DNA of 60,666 bases from NCBI GenBank assembly GCA_946886645.1, contig CAMPIY010000001.1:1-60666 (forward strand). Direction: 5' to 3'. This document shows, one piece after another, positions 43,091-50,661 of this stretch. Position 1 is the first letter of the stretch. Each line of letters starts with the position of its first letter. Under the pieces are notes generated by a model. It was not told the origin of the DNA and did no database searches. It saw nothing but the letters and a program-made list of their open reading frames with translations. A program made the position numbers and the translations under genes. The stretch is from an uncultured Sphingomonas sp. (lineage in GTDB: Bacteria > Pseudomonadota > Alphaproteobacteria > Sphingomonadales > Sphingomonadaceae).

Positions 43091-43468
43091 ATGCCGCAGG
43101 ACGAGGCCAGCCAGCTGATGATGCCGCACACGCCGGCGGACGCGGCTCAGCTGATTATGATCGAGGCCCTTCGGGGGCTCACCGACAGCGTCAAACAGCT
43201 CCAGACCTCGAATGGCGAGCTTCTTCGCCAGGTCAGCGACATCCACACCCGCGTGGTGAGGATCGAAGCAAACCGCCTCGATCGCGAAGTCCAACAGGTG
43301 AAGCAGGATCTCGTCGAGGCGAAGGCCGAGATCGATGAGTTGAAGGCCGACAAGAACCGCCGCGATGGTGCCGTCGGCCTTCTCGAATGGCTGGGTAGAT
43401 TTGGGCCGTGGCTGCTCGCGCTCGCGCTCGGGATCCTGGCCTTCATGGGGTTCTCCCGCGCCAGCTGA
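43091..43468 (+). CDS. coiled-coil membrane protein of the lysis region
   Basis: 125 residues from an ATG with GGGAGT upstream. A long coiled coil (about residues 40-95; QVSDIHTRVVRIEANRLDRE) is followed by one C-terminal membrane helix (FGPWLLALALGILAFMGF). This matches a group of phage lysis-associated membrane proteins. It precedes the endolysin gene and may be a holin, an antiholin or an anchor. Confidence 0.7.
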   Translation: MPQDEASQLMMPHTPADAAQLIMIEALRGLTDSVKQLQTSNGELLRQVSDIHTRVVRIEANRLDREVQQVKQDLVEAKAEIDELKADKNRRDGAVGLLEWLGRFGPWLLALALGILAFMGFSRAS

Positions 43469-43500
43469 GGCTGGCCGCACGGATCTGAAAAGGAAGTCCG

Positions 43501-44349
43501 ATGAACGTCGCAGAGGTGCGGCGGCTGCAGACGCGCCTTGGCGTCGCGGCCGACGGAGTCATGGGCCCGATCACATGGGCCGCGCTATGGAAGGCGATTG
43601 GCGAGGCGAGGCCGGTGCCGGCCCCTCAGCCGATCCAGCCGAAGCCGCCAGAAGCCATCACCGGATCGCTGTCGCCGGCTCAGGCGATGATCGACTCCGC
43701 GCTGCTCAAGATCGCATTCCCTCAGAACAGTCTCGCCGAACTGGTTCAATGGGTCGAGCCGACCCGGGCCGCCTGCGTCCGCTGGGGGATCGATACCTTT
43801 CGGGAGGTGGCAAGCTTTCTCGCCAACATCAGTGTCGAGAGCGCCGGCCTTACCAGACTGACGGAGAGCCTGAATTATTCCACCGAGGCCCTGATCTCCA
43901 AGTTCGGCCGTCATCGCATCAGCGTCGGTGATGCACATAGGTTCGGCCGCAATGCCCAGCACCCGGCCAATCAGGAGGCGCTGGCCAATATTCTCTATGG
44001 CGGCGAGTGGGGCCGGAAGAACCTCGGTAACACCGAGCCTGGCGATGGCTGGCGGTTCAGGGGCTATGGACCGAAGCAGATCACCGGCCGGGCCAATCAG
44101 AGCGCCTTCGCCAAGGCGATGGGCATCAGCGTCGACGAGGTGCCTGCCTACGTTCGCACCCGCGAGGGCGGCATGATGTCCGCGGGATGGTTCTGGAAAA
44201 GCCATGGCCTTGATGCCCAGGCCGCGACGCCCGGCGTCGCCGACGATCGTCGCGCCATTAACGGCGGCACCTTTGGCCTCGCCGAGGTCGAAGAGAGGTT
44301 CGACGCCCTGATCGAGGAGATGCTTCGTCGGGAAAGGGCGGGACGATGA
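43501..44349 (+). CDS. endolysin, PG-binding plus GH19 chitinase-like domain
   Basis: 282 residues. Residues 3-35 form a peptidoglycan-binding repeat (VRRLQTRLGVAADGVMGPIT). A proline-rich hinge leads to a GH19 lysozyme/chitinase domain (about 80-282) with catalytic Glu113 in LANISVESAGLTRLTESLNYS-type context, and GWRFRGYGPKQITGRANQ downstream. It would cut glycan strands at lysis. There is no signal peptide, so release needs a holin. Confidence 0.92.
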   Translation: MNVAEVRRLQTRLGVAADGVMGPITWAALWKAIGEARPVPAPQPIQPKPPEAITGSLSPAQAMIDSALLKIAFPQNSLAELVQWVEPTRAACVRWGIDTFREVASFLANISVESAGLTRLTESLNYSTEALISKFGRHRISVGDAHRFGRNAQHPANQEALANILYGGEWGRKNLGNTEPGDGWRFRGYGPKQITGRANQSAFAKAMGISVDEVPAYVRTREGGMMSAGWFWKSHGLDAQAATPGVADDRRAINGGTFGLAEVEERFDALIEEMLRRERAGR

Positions 44350-44684
44350 ACGGCAATCCGAACGCCTGGCGCGATCGTGAAGGCGATCGCCGGGTCCTGA
44401 TGCTGATCGGCGGCGGGATCGTCGTCATCATCCTCGCCATCATCGGTACCATCGCCTTCGGCCGGAACATGCCCGAATGGGCGGAGTCGGTCTTTTCCGC
44501 CATTGTCGGCGGCGCGATCGTCAAGCTCGCCGACGTCCTGTCCGCGCTCGTGGCGCTCTCGAGCAGCCGCCAGATGGAGCGGGTCACCGACCAGCTCTCG
44601 GCCTCAAGCCCGAGCGACAAGCCCCAGACGGTGACGATCGAGCAGCCGCCGGGTGAGCCCGTGCCTGTCGAGACCATGGAATGA
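44346..44684 (+). CDS. holin candidate with two membrane segments
   Basis: 112 residues with two hydrophobic segments (VLMLIGGGIVVIILAIIGTI and a second, weaker one around FSAIVGGAIVKLADVLSALV) and a charged C-terminal tail. It overlaps the endolysin stop by four bases. A small membrane protein directly after the endolysin gene is a good holin candidate. Confidence 0.72.
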   Translation: MNGNPNAWRDREGDRRVLMLIGGGIVVIILAIIGTIAFGRNMPEWAESVFSAIVGGAIVKLADVLSALVALSSSRQMERVTDQLSASSPSDKPQTVTIEQPPGEPVPVETME

Positions 44685-45073
44685 GCGACAAGCATCTCAA
44701 TCCGACGCTTCGGGCGGCGACGGCGGCTTTCATTGGAGTGATGTTGCCGGCTCTCCTGGATCCCATCCGGATGGTTGCACGGCACCACGGTTATGCGATC
44801 GCCGTTCACGGTAGCCTCGCCCGCGATATCGATCTTGTCGCCATTCCGTGGACCGATCATGCCGATGATGCGGACATTCTCGCCCGGTCTATTCGTGGTG
44901 CGGTCGCCGGAGTGCTCGGTTCCGCCCATCTTCACGCCGACAAGGATGGTTCGCTCAACTGGACTGAGAAACCGCACGGGCGAAAGGCGCTGACTCTGAT
45001 CCACGCCGGCTTTGTCGGCGAGATCGACCTCAGCGTCATGCCCAGGATCATTCCGCCCGAGGATCCTAAGTGA
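44681..45073 (+). CDS. nucleotidyltransferase-like phage protein
   Basis: 130 residues. The segment YAIAVHGSLARDIDLVAIPW resembles the GS...R..D(I/L)D metal-binding loop of minimal nucleotidyltransferases. Related proteins occur in many phages of Gram-negative bacteria with no known role. It lies inside the lysis block, overlapping the holin candidate by four bases. Confidence 0.7.
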   Translation: MSDKHLNPTLRAATAAFIGVMLPALLDPIRMVARHHGYAIAVHGSLARDIDLVAIPWTDHADDADILARSIRGAVAGVLGSAHLHADKDGSLNWTEKPHGRKALTLIHAGFVGEIDLSVMPRIIPPEDPK

Positions 45074-45216
45074 AACGGCGCTTACGCCGCCTCGCGCGCG
45101 AGCTCGCCGGTTACCTCTTCGGGCTGCTCTGCCTCATCGGCTTCGGCTGTCTCACCATCGCCTATTTCATCGACAAATGGAGGAGGTCCCCATGGACTGG
45201 TGGCAAATCGCACTGA
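45070..45216 (+). CDS. 48-residue single-span membrane protein
   Basis: A GTG at 45070 overlaps the previous stop (GTGA). It gives 48 residues: a very basic start (KRRLRRLARELAGYL), one membrane helix (FGLLCLIGFGCLTIAYFI) and a basic end. The next gene starts inside it. The cationic N-terminus and single span resemble small pinholin-type or lysis-modulating proteins. Confidence 0.55.
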   Translation: MKRRLRRLARELAGYLFGLLCLIGFGCLTIAYFIDKWRRSPWTGGKSH

Positions 45217-45461
45217 TCGTTTACGGCCTCGGCATCATTGCCATCTGGCTGCTCATCGCCCGCGAGATGACGAAGCCGGGAGCCCAATCTCAACATGGCG
45301 GCGAACTGGTCGGCTGCGGCGCCGCGTTGGCTTGGCCTGCTCTCCTGATCGGCTATCTAGTCATCAGCTTCCGCACCAAGTGCAGTCGTGACAACTGCCG
45401 GGCCTGGCAACCTTTCCGAACCGGGAAGAACTGCACCAAATGCGGGAGGTTGGTCATATGA
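45192..45461 (+). CDS. membrane protein with C-terminal zinc ribbon
   Basis: 89 residues from an ATG with a strong GGAGG site. Two hydrophobic segments (WQIALIVYGLGIIAIWLLIA and AALAWPALLIGYLVISF) precede a cysteine cluster CSRDNCRAW and CTKCGRLVI. A second holin-like or membrane accessory protein; the zinc knuckle would be in the cytoplasm if both ends are inside. Confidence 0.65.
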   Translation: MDWWQIALIVYGLGIIAIWLLIAREMTKPGAQSQHGGELVGCGAALAWPALLIGYLVISFRTKCSRDNCRAWQPFRTGKNCTKCGRLVI

Positions 45462-45829
45462 CCTTCACGCCCCGCATAATCGCCGCGCTGGTCGCGATTG
45501 GACTGATCGTCCTGCTGATCGCCGTCGGGCCCTCGGCCTGCACCAGCTTCTTCACCGTGAAGCAGGAAGCCCGGACCGCCAAGGGCCAGGCTGAAGCGTC
45601 GATCGAGTCCGGTGCCGAAGCGATGAACACCGTTTCCAACGTCAGCACCTCCGACGCGGAGACTGACGCCACCGTGAAGGAGGGTATCGATGAAATTCGC
45701 AATGCTTCTGAAGCTGATCGCGGTCTCGCTACTCAGCGTGCCGCTTGCCGCCTGCGTATCAACCGCAATGACCAACGATGTGCCGCGTTGCGAGGCGCTG
45801 ATCCCGGCGATGCTGCTCCAGGCCGTTGA
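45458..45829 (+). CDS. i-spanin (Rz-like) candidate
   Basis: 123 residues starting at an ATG that overlaps the previous stop. One N-terminal membrane anchor (IIAALVAIGLIVLLIAVG) is followed by a helical periplasmic part (VKQEARTAKGQAEASIESGA). The lipoprotein gene starts inside it in the +1 frame, the embedded architecture of Rz/Rz1 spanins. Together they would fuse the inner and outer membranes at lysis. Confidence 0.78.
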   Translation: MTFTPRIIAALVAIGLIVLLIAVGPSACTSFFTVKQEARTAKGQAEASIESGAEAMNTVSNVSTSDAETDATVKEGIDEIRNASEADRGLATQRAACRLRINRNDQRCAALRGADPGDAAPGR

Positions 45830-46043
45830 AGGAGTGCCGGTGCCGGAAGCGCGCCAGCACGCCGACGGGCACCAGGACGCCCAGCCGTGGATGGAGGGCT
45901 ATGTCGGCCAGTCCGGCCAGCTCGAGAAGGCGAACGAGCGCCCGGGCGCCGTCGACCACATCTATCGAGCCTGCCTTGAGAACCATCGCACGGCGCTGAG
46001 ACGATCCCAGCGTGGTTTCTTCGGCCGGCTGTTCGGCGGCTGA
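45690..46043 (+). CDS. o-spanin (Rz1-like) lipoprotein candidate
   Basis: 117 residues with a lipoprotein signal: MKFAMLLKLIAVSLLSVPLAAC, of which LAAC is the lipobox (only the end of the signal is quoted here as the motif). The mature part starts CVSTAMTNDVPRCEALIP and ends with a basic helix. It overlaps the i-spanin gene by 140 bases in another frame. Longer than lambda Rz1, but of the size seen in other o-spanins. Confidence 0.78.
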   Translation: MKFAMLLKLIAVSLLSVPLAACVSTAMTNDVPRCEALIPAMLLQAVEGVPVPEARQHADGHQDAQPWMEGYVGQSGQLEKANERPGAVDHIYRACLENHRTALRRSQRGFFGRLFGG

Positions 46044-46046
46044 TCC

Positions 46047-46424
46047 ATGGTCGCCACTTCGGCGCGCGTCGCCTTCATCACCCAGCAATGGCGGACGGTG
46101 AAGGCGGAGAACAGCGCGACCAAGACGAGATATGGCGAGAAGGCACGGGACAGCGGTCCGGAGCCGGTCGAGACGTTTTTCGACAACATAGCCGACGCTC
46201 AGGTCATGGCCGATGCCCGACTGGCTCTGCTCGGCGCCGATCGTCGTCGCTTCCGCCAGGACGTCAATCAGGCGCTGAGCCTCACCGGCACGCTCGATTA
46301 CAGCCAGACCACTCCGGCCGTCGCCGTGATCGATGACGAAAGATCGGCGGCACATAGCGCCGCGGCGGTCGAGTTCGGGATCCGCCCTGGCGAGGACCGG
46401 TCCACCATCATCAGTTGGGGTTGA
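46047..46424 (+). CDS. small structural-type protein, unknown
   Basis: 125 residues, starting MVATSARVAFITQQWRTVKA. The middle is helical and acidic (FFDNIADAQVMADARLALLG), the end beta-like. It directly precedes the tail protein gene at 46431, seven bases away. A minor tail protein is likely; no family recognised. Confidence 0.68.
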   Translation: MVATSARVAFITQQWRTVKAENSATKTRYGEKARDSGPEPVETFFDNIADAQVMADARLALLGADRRRFRQDVNQALSLTGTLDYSQTTPAVAVIDDERSAAHSAAAVEFGIRPGEDRSTIISWG

Positions 46425-46430
46425 GCTTAG

Positions 46431-47726
46431 ATGCCGACGCTTCCTTTCGCCGTCATTCCCACGCCATTGGGCACGATCGCCACCGGCAACGAGCGGGCGG
46501 AGAAGCCTGCATCGCACCTGGGCGAGTTCAAGGCGCCCGGGATGACGTGGAAATCGAACGGGAACAGCAATCTCTGGATCAGGGGCGATTTCGGGACCGC
46601 GAAGCCAATCGATTTCGTCTCCATGCTGGCTGCGAACGCCTTGCCCGGCACAACCTTCCGGATCAATCTGGCGAGCACTCAGACGGATGTCGACGGCCCC
46701 GGCTTTCGCGCCATCAGCGACAATGGCAACACCACCACGGTCAATCTCAGCGGTCCATATTCGGTGGAAAAGACCAGCGGTGCCGACGGCGCCTATAATG
46801 CCAGCGCCGTCTCGCTCGCCAGCATCAGCGGCGATTTCGTGCTCAGGATCAAGCCGGTCACGACGAACAAGGATATGTTCTTCGGGGTCAACACCGACCC
46901 GCTGACGGACAACACCAACAGCAGCATCGATCGTGCGATCTATTTTCCCGGCAATCCAGCGCTGGGCGCCCGCGTCTGGGAAAACGGCGTGCAGCTGTTT
47001 ACCGGCCCCGCTTATTCCACGTCGCAATATTGGTTCATCCGCCGGATCGGCTCGACGATCACCTATCTCGTCGGGACCTCTACCGATGTCGACGAGGCCA
47101 CCCTGGTCTATACTGGCGCGTCCAGCTCGGCGGCGATGCATTTCGACAGCGCGATTTCGGGGCTCAACGGGAAGGCCGAAGTCTATTTCACCCATGGCGG
47201 TTACGACAGCGGCGAGGTTCCGTTTATCAATCCCTCGATCACGCGCGAGGACGGCCTCTATCACAGCCATATCGAGCTGCCGAAGAAGGTGAGCCAGCGC
47301 TGGTGGCGGATCGACATCAGCGGCCATACCGGCGATTTCGAGGCGGCCATGCTGGTCATGGGCGAGAAGCTGACCCCGGCCAACTGGTACTCTCCTGGCT
47401 GGCAGCGCGGGGTCGAGGATCTCGGCGACATCTCGATCAATCGCTATGGCATCGCTGACGAGCAGGCCGGCCAGATCTGGCGCACCTTGATGATGCGCTT
47501 CGGCTGGATGAGTGAGGCCGATTACGAGACCAAGTTCGGGCCCCTGGTCGAACGGCTGGGAAAGCGCGGCGTCGCCCTGTGGTGCTTCGATCCGACCTCG
47601 AGCATCTACCGCCAGCGCAAGACCTATTACGGCTATCTGCGCAATTCCCCGATCGCGACGCATTCCCGCGATACTCCGGCGGGCATTCGCTACGACAAGG
47701 AATTCCAGATTTTGAGCATGTTCTAG
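46431..47726 (+). CDS. tail protein with inserted lectin-like domain
   Basis: 431 residues. The outer parts (residues 1-90 and 265-431) form one domain type found in phage tails: LWIRGDFGTAKPIDFVSMLA at the start, and PSITREDGLYHSHIELPKKV, FEAAMLVMGEKLTPANWYSP and WCFDPTSSIYRQRKTYYGYL later. Between them lies a separate beta-rich unit of about 165 residues (FVLRIKPVTTNKDMFFGVNT; YWFIRRIGSTITYLVG) resembling SPRY or concanavalin-like folds. The insert may bind a surface sugar and set host range. Confidence 0.75.
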   Translation: MPTLPFAVIPTPLGTIATGNERAEKPASHLGEFKAPGMTWKSNGNSNLWIRGDFGTAKPIDFVSMLAANALPGTTFRINLASTQTDVDGPGFRAISDNGNTTTVNLSGPYSVEKTSGADGAYNASAVSLASISGDFVLRIKPVTTNKDMFFGVNTDPLTDNTNSSIDRAIYFPGNPALGARVWENGVQLFTGPAYSTSQYWFIRRIGSTITYLVGTSTDVDEATLVYTGASSSAAMHFDSAISGLNGKAEVYFTHGGYDSGEVPFINPSITREDGLYHSHIELPKKVSQRWWRIDISGHTGDFEAAMLVMGEKLTPANWYSPGWQRGVEDLGDISINRYGIADEQAGQIWRTLMMRFGWMSEADYETKFGPLVERLGKRGVALWCFDPTSSIYRQRKTYYGYLRNSPIATHSRDTPAGIRYDKEFQILSMF

Positions 47727-47796
47727 CCGACTGCTCTCACGACGGTTCCGGTTCCGGTTCGACTTTCCATCGCCCCTCCACGAAAGGAATTGAGCC

Positions 47797-48540
47797 ATGG
47801 GCGACCTTGGCGTGCTTTTGCTCTTCGCTCTCCCGATCGCGGCCGCCATCGGATTCATCCTGATCCGGAAGCGAGTGCGCCGAGCTGAACGGACGGCCTC
47901 GACGTGCGGCAAGACGCCCAGCCCAGGCGGCACTGTGGATACGCGCCGGATCTATATTGGCCCAGAACTGTGGGACGGTGACAGATCGCCAGGCGTGCCG
48001 ACGCACCCTCAAGCACATCCCGGCGGAGGCTTTGCCTTCGACGTACCGACTGGCGATGGCGAGAAGGTCGATTACGTCACCTTCAACCACGGCTCCCTAG
48101 CCGGCCATGACCGGATCCGCGTCAAGGGTCGGATCGAGATGGCAGAGGGCACCGAGCTGCTGGCGGTTCCAGAAAGGGATCTGGCCGGCCGCTATCCCGC
48201 CCAGATCACAATGTATTTCCAGCGAGAGGGCGACAACTGGAGCGCCAAAGGCGATTACGAGGATGATCGGTGGTATGCGACGTTCGTCCGCCAGCGGCTG
48301 CAGGCGGGGGATTTCGAGATGATCGCGCCGCTCGACGGCCCCTGGACGGCAACCCAGCGATCGAGCAACGATCCGAACGCTGAATTGCCCCTGGTCTATA
48401 ATCCGGCCGGCTTTCGCGATGCGATTACCCATGCGTGCTGCGTCGGCTTCGTCTTTGGTGGCAACGACATCGGATTCGGCCACGGCATGAAGGCGACCGG
48501 GCCCGCGCGGTTCATCGTGACTGAACTGGCGGTCGAATAG
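47797..48540 (+). CDS. membrane-anchored protein at the end of the late block
   Basis: 247 residues. An N-terminal membrane helix (LLLFALPIAAAIGFILIRK) is followed by a basic stretch and a globular part with PAQITMYFQREGDNWSAKGD and GFVFGGNDIGFGHGMKATGP. The last gene of the rightward block; its end overlaps the convergent minus-strand gene by 29 bases. Function unknown; a late-expressed membrane protein or a minor virion protein. Confidence 0.7.
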   Translation: MGDLGVLLLFALPIAAAIGFILIRKRVRRAERTASTCGKTPSPGGTVDTRRIYIGPELWDGDRSPGVPTHPQAHPGGGFAFDVPTGDGEKVDYVTFNHGSLAGHDRIRVKGRIEMAEGTELLAVPERDLAGRYPAQITMYFQREGDNWSAKGDYEDDRWYATFVRQRLQAGDFEMIAPLDGPWTATQRSSNDPNAELPLVYNPAGFRDAITHACCVGFVFGGNDIGFGHGMKATGPARFIVTELAVE

Positions 48541-48742
48541 CCCCTTCGTTTCCATCGATCGGGGGTGATTCCTCCGGCTCGATCTCGGTGAGCGCGTCTA
48601 GATAGATCTGGCCGTTCTCGTCCTCCCGGGCGACGCCGCAATCCACAGCGTCCCGCCGAGCTGCCAGATGGTCCGGAAACCAGTCGCCGACCCGTGCCGG
48701 CGGCTGGCCCGGCGCGCTCACTTTCCATCGATACCGGGTCAC
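48512..48742 (-). CDS. small hypothetical protein, convergent with late genes
   Basis: 76 residues from a GTG that overlaps the upstream stop (GTGA); an ATG at 48763 would add seven residues. The sequence (TRYRWKVSAPGQPPARVGDW, then DAVDCGVAREDENGQIYLDA) reads as a small folded protein. Last gene of the leftward right-arm block. Confidence 0.6.
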   Translation of the reverse strand: MTRYRWKVSAPGQPPARVGDWFPDHLAARRDAVDCGVAREDENGQIYLDALTEIEPEESPPIDGNEGAIRPPVQSR

Positions 48743-48948
48743 CGCGGCAACGCCTGGCCGCAAGAATGACAGCGCGGCACGAATTGGCGGAGCTTTGCCA
48801 CGGGCGCCCGCGGAGGCTCACAAAGCTGTCTCAGGCGCTCGACGGACAGCCCAAGCTGCCCGGCAGCCCTAATCTCGCCATCGATTGCCCGCTGAGCCTG
48901 CTCCGCCGGCGAAAGCTCATGCCATTCGGCAAAATCTGCCGCACTCAT
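48739..48948 (-). CDS. small hypothetical protein with CxxC
   Basis: 69 residues: a helical N-terminal part (ADFAEWHELSPAEQAQRAID) and a C-terminal CHSCGQALPR. Its start overlaps the previous stop by four bases. Unknown function. Confidence 0.62.
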   Translation of the reverse strand: MSAADFAEWHELSPAEQAQRAIDGEIRAAGQLGLSVERLRQLCEPPRAPVAKLRQFVPRCHSCGQALPR

Positions 48949-49097
48949 TGGTCATCGCCTCTAAGCCGAACCCGTCGGCCGCCTAGCCATGGTCGCGCTT
49001 CCTGCTCAGCCCTGATGCGGTAGAGGCGCCGGCCTTCGGTTTCGTCCGGATCCTCCCAGCGGAATCGCGATGGATCATCCTGCCTTGGGCGGCCCAT
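48945..49097 (-). CDS. 50-residue hypothetical protein
   Basis: A short charged protein (MGRPRQDDPSRFRWEDPDET at the start, basic end) whose ATG at 49097 overlaps the stop of the upstream gene by one base and whose stop overlaps the next start. Coupling on both sides supports it; the sequence itself is uninformative. Confidence 0.5.
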   Translation of the reverse strand: MGRPRQDDPSRFRWEDPDETEGRRLYRIRAEQEARPWLGGRRVRLRGDDQ

Positions 49098-49447
49098 CAA
49101 TCCACCCTCTGGATGATGTCCCAGCCGAGCTCGCGGGCGAAGGCCTTGGCCGCGGTTGTCCACTGCCAGATCTGCATGGCTTCGCGGACGGCCTCGCCAT
49201 AGGTCTCTCCGGCTGCCGCTTCGACGACGCCGGCGGCGCGGATCTCTCCTTCCCTTTCCCGCGAAGAACAGCCGACACTCTCGGCTATCCAGTTGCCGGC
49301 CGGCGTCTCCCAGAGCCGAAGCTCAGTCCAGCGATCCTTCGTGCCGGCCCGGTTCTGGGTCGTATATTCGCCGAGCAGCTTTCCATCGAAGTGCAGATCG
49401 GGGCCATGGCTGACTGCCAGGCGGACCTTTTGATATTCATTCGCCAT
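49097..49447 (-). CDS. hypothetical protein
   Basis: 116 residues starting at an ATG with GGAGGG upstream. It contains KDRWTELRLWETPAGNWIAE and a final WDIIQRVD, the look of a small DNA-associated or inhibitor-type phage protein. It overlaps the upstream gene by 11 bases. Family not recognised. Confidence 0.65.
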   Translation of the reverse strand: MANEYQKVRLAVSHGPDLHFDGKLLGEYTTQNRAGTKDRWTELRLWETPAGNWIAESVGCSSREREGEIRAAGVVEAAAGETYGEAVREAMQIWQWTTAAKAFARELGWDIIQRVD

Positions 49448-49766
49448 CAGGGACACCCTCCGCGTCGTGCGGTCGGGGCAAGGCGTCGACGGGCATCAAA
49501 ATACGTCCTTGCGGGTCGACGGGAACGCGCGTGGCCCACCAACCGTGCGCAGCCTGCTCGTCGCTTTGGCTATAGACGGCGCCCATCCACGCCCCTTCCG
49601 AGTCTGGGCTTACCCATCGCCGTCGAAGCGGCTCGATGTGAAACTCATAACACGGAGGCCCGCCACCGATGATCGTGGTGCGCACCAGTCGTACAAAGGA
49701 CCGGCCGTTGCGAGGAGCCGTTGCCATTGGTTGCCACACCGGGTTTGTCGGTTGATGTTCACTCAT
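49437..49766 (-). CDS. hypothetical protein (DUF551-like pattern)
   Basis: 109 residues. The start NPVWQPMATAPRNGRSFVRL resembles the W-x-P-(I/M)-x-x-A-P-x-x-G motif of small phage proteins such as those in DUF551. The rest has several tryptophans (WVSPDSEGAWMGAVY). The leader before it carries the ATTGAAAGGA ribosome binding site common to this block. Confidence 0.62.
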   Translation of the reverse strand: MSEHQPTNPVWQPMATAPRNGRSFVRLVRTTIIGGGPPCYEFHIEPLRRRWVSPDSEGAWMGAVYSQSDEQAAHGWWATRVPVDPQGRILMPVDALPRPHDAEGVPDGE

Positions 49767-49791
49767 TCGTTTCCCTTCCTTTCAATGCCAA

Positions 49792-50661
49792 TCAGCGGCC
49801 CTTGTCCGCCCTCATTCTCACGAACCGGGGCGACCTTAGCGCGCCCGCCTCGGTGATTTCCATCGCCTCGATTTCCGCAATGGCCCCGCGCATCTCGCCG
49901 CGATCGCGCCAGAATGCCATCCGCTGAGCGTCGCTGAACCCGGCCCGCACCCGGATTTCGCGGCCGCCGCGATCGAGCACCATCACACCCAGCAGATAGG
50001 GCTTGGCCCGATCGGGCTCGAGGCGGAGGATCGGCAAATCCACCGTCAATGCCCGTTTGATCCGCTGCCAGAGCCCGCACCGGTTCCGCTGATAGGTGGC
50101 CGTCGCCTGCTTCACCACGACGCCCTCGCCGCCCGCGGCGATATATTCCCGTGCCCGGGCTTCGATGTCGGCGACGTCGGTCATGAAGGCCCAGGGCATC
50201 AGGCGGACGGCGCCATCCTCCTTGCCCTTGACCAGCCGATCCAGCTTGTCGCGGCGGAGCTCCAGGCTGTCGCAGGCATCTTCGCCCCGCCAGACCCGCA
50301 TAGGCATGGCGTCGAAGAGTTGGAGCGTGCCGGCGCTGCCATTTCCACCGAAGGCCCTGAAATGGGCCAGCGTCCGGCCGAAAGAGCCGTCGACCTGATA
50401 TTCGCCGTCGAAGAACATGGGCATGCAGGCTTCGTGCTCGAGCTGGCGAAGGCGTGCCGCGATATGATCGGCGCCGGCGAGCGGAGTCCCTTCGCGGGTG
50501 ACCAGCTCTCCATCGATCCACAGCGCCCGGAAGCCGTCGACCTTGGGCTCGACAATGGCGCCGCCGATCGGAACGGCGCCTTTCCAGTTGTCGACCAGCT
50601 GGCATAGCTCCCGGCCGCCCGCGCGGCGCGCCAGAGCGGGATGAGGGGCGAGTGCGGTCAT
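49792..50661 (-). CDS. ATP-dependent DNA ligase
   Basis: 289 residues. The nucleotidyltransferase motifs are present: motif I EPKVDGF with Lys40 as the adenylated residue, motif III in FFDGEYQVDG (Glu87), motif IV in AAGGEGVVVK (Glu179, Lys184), and motif V in WQRIK (Lys202). A small C-terminal OB-fold-like part follows. The enzyme would seal nicks in phage DNA. Its start overlaps the clamp stop by four bases, so ligase and clamp are coupled. Confidence 0.9.
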   Translation of the reverse strand: MTALAPHPALARRAGGRELCQLVDNWKGAVPIGGAIVEPKVDGFRALWIDGELVTREGTPLAGADHIAARLRQLEHEACMPMFFDGEYQVDGSFGRTLAHFRAFGGNGSAGTLQLFDAMPMRVWRGEDACDSLELRRDKLDRLVKGKEDGAVRLMPWAFMTDVADIEARAREYIAAGGEGVVVKQATATYQRNRCGLWQRIKRALTVDLPILRLEPDRAKPYLLGVMVLDRGGREIRVRAGFSDAQRMAFWRDRGEMRGAIAEIEAMEITEAGALRSPRFVRMRADKGR

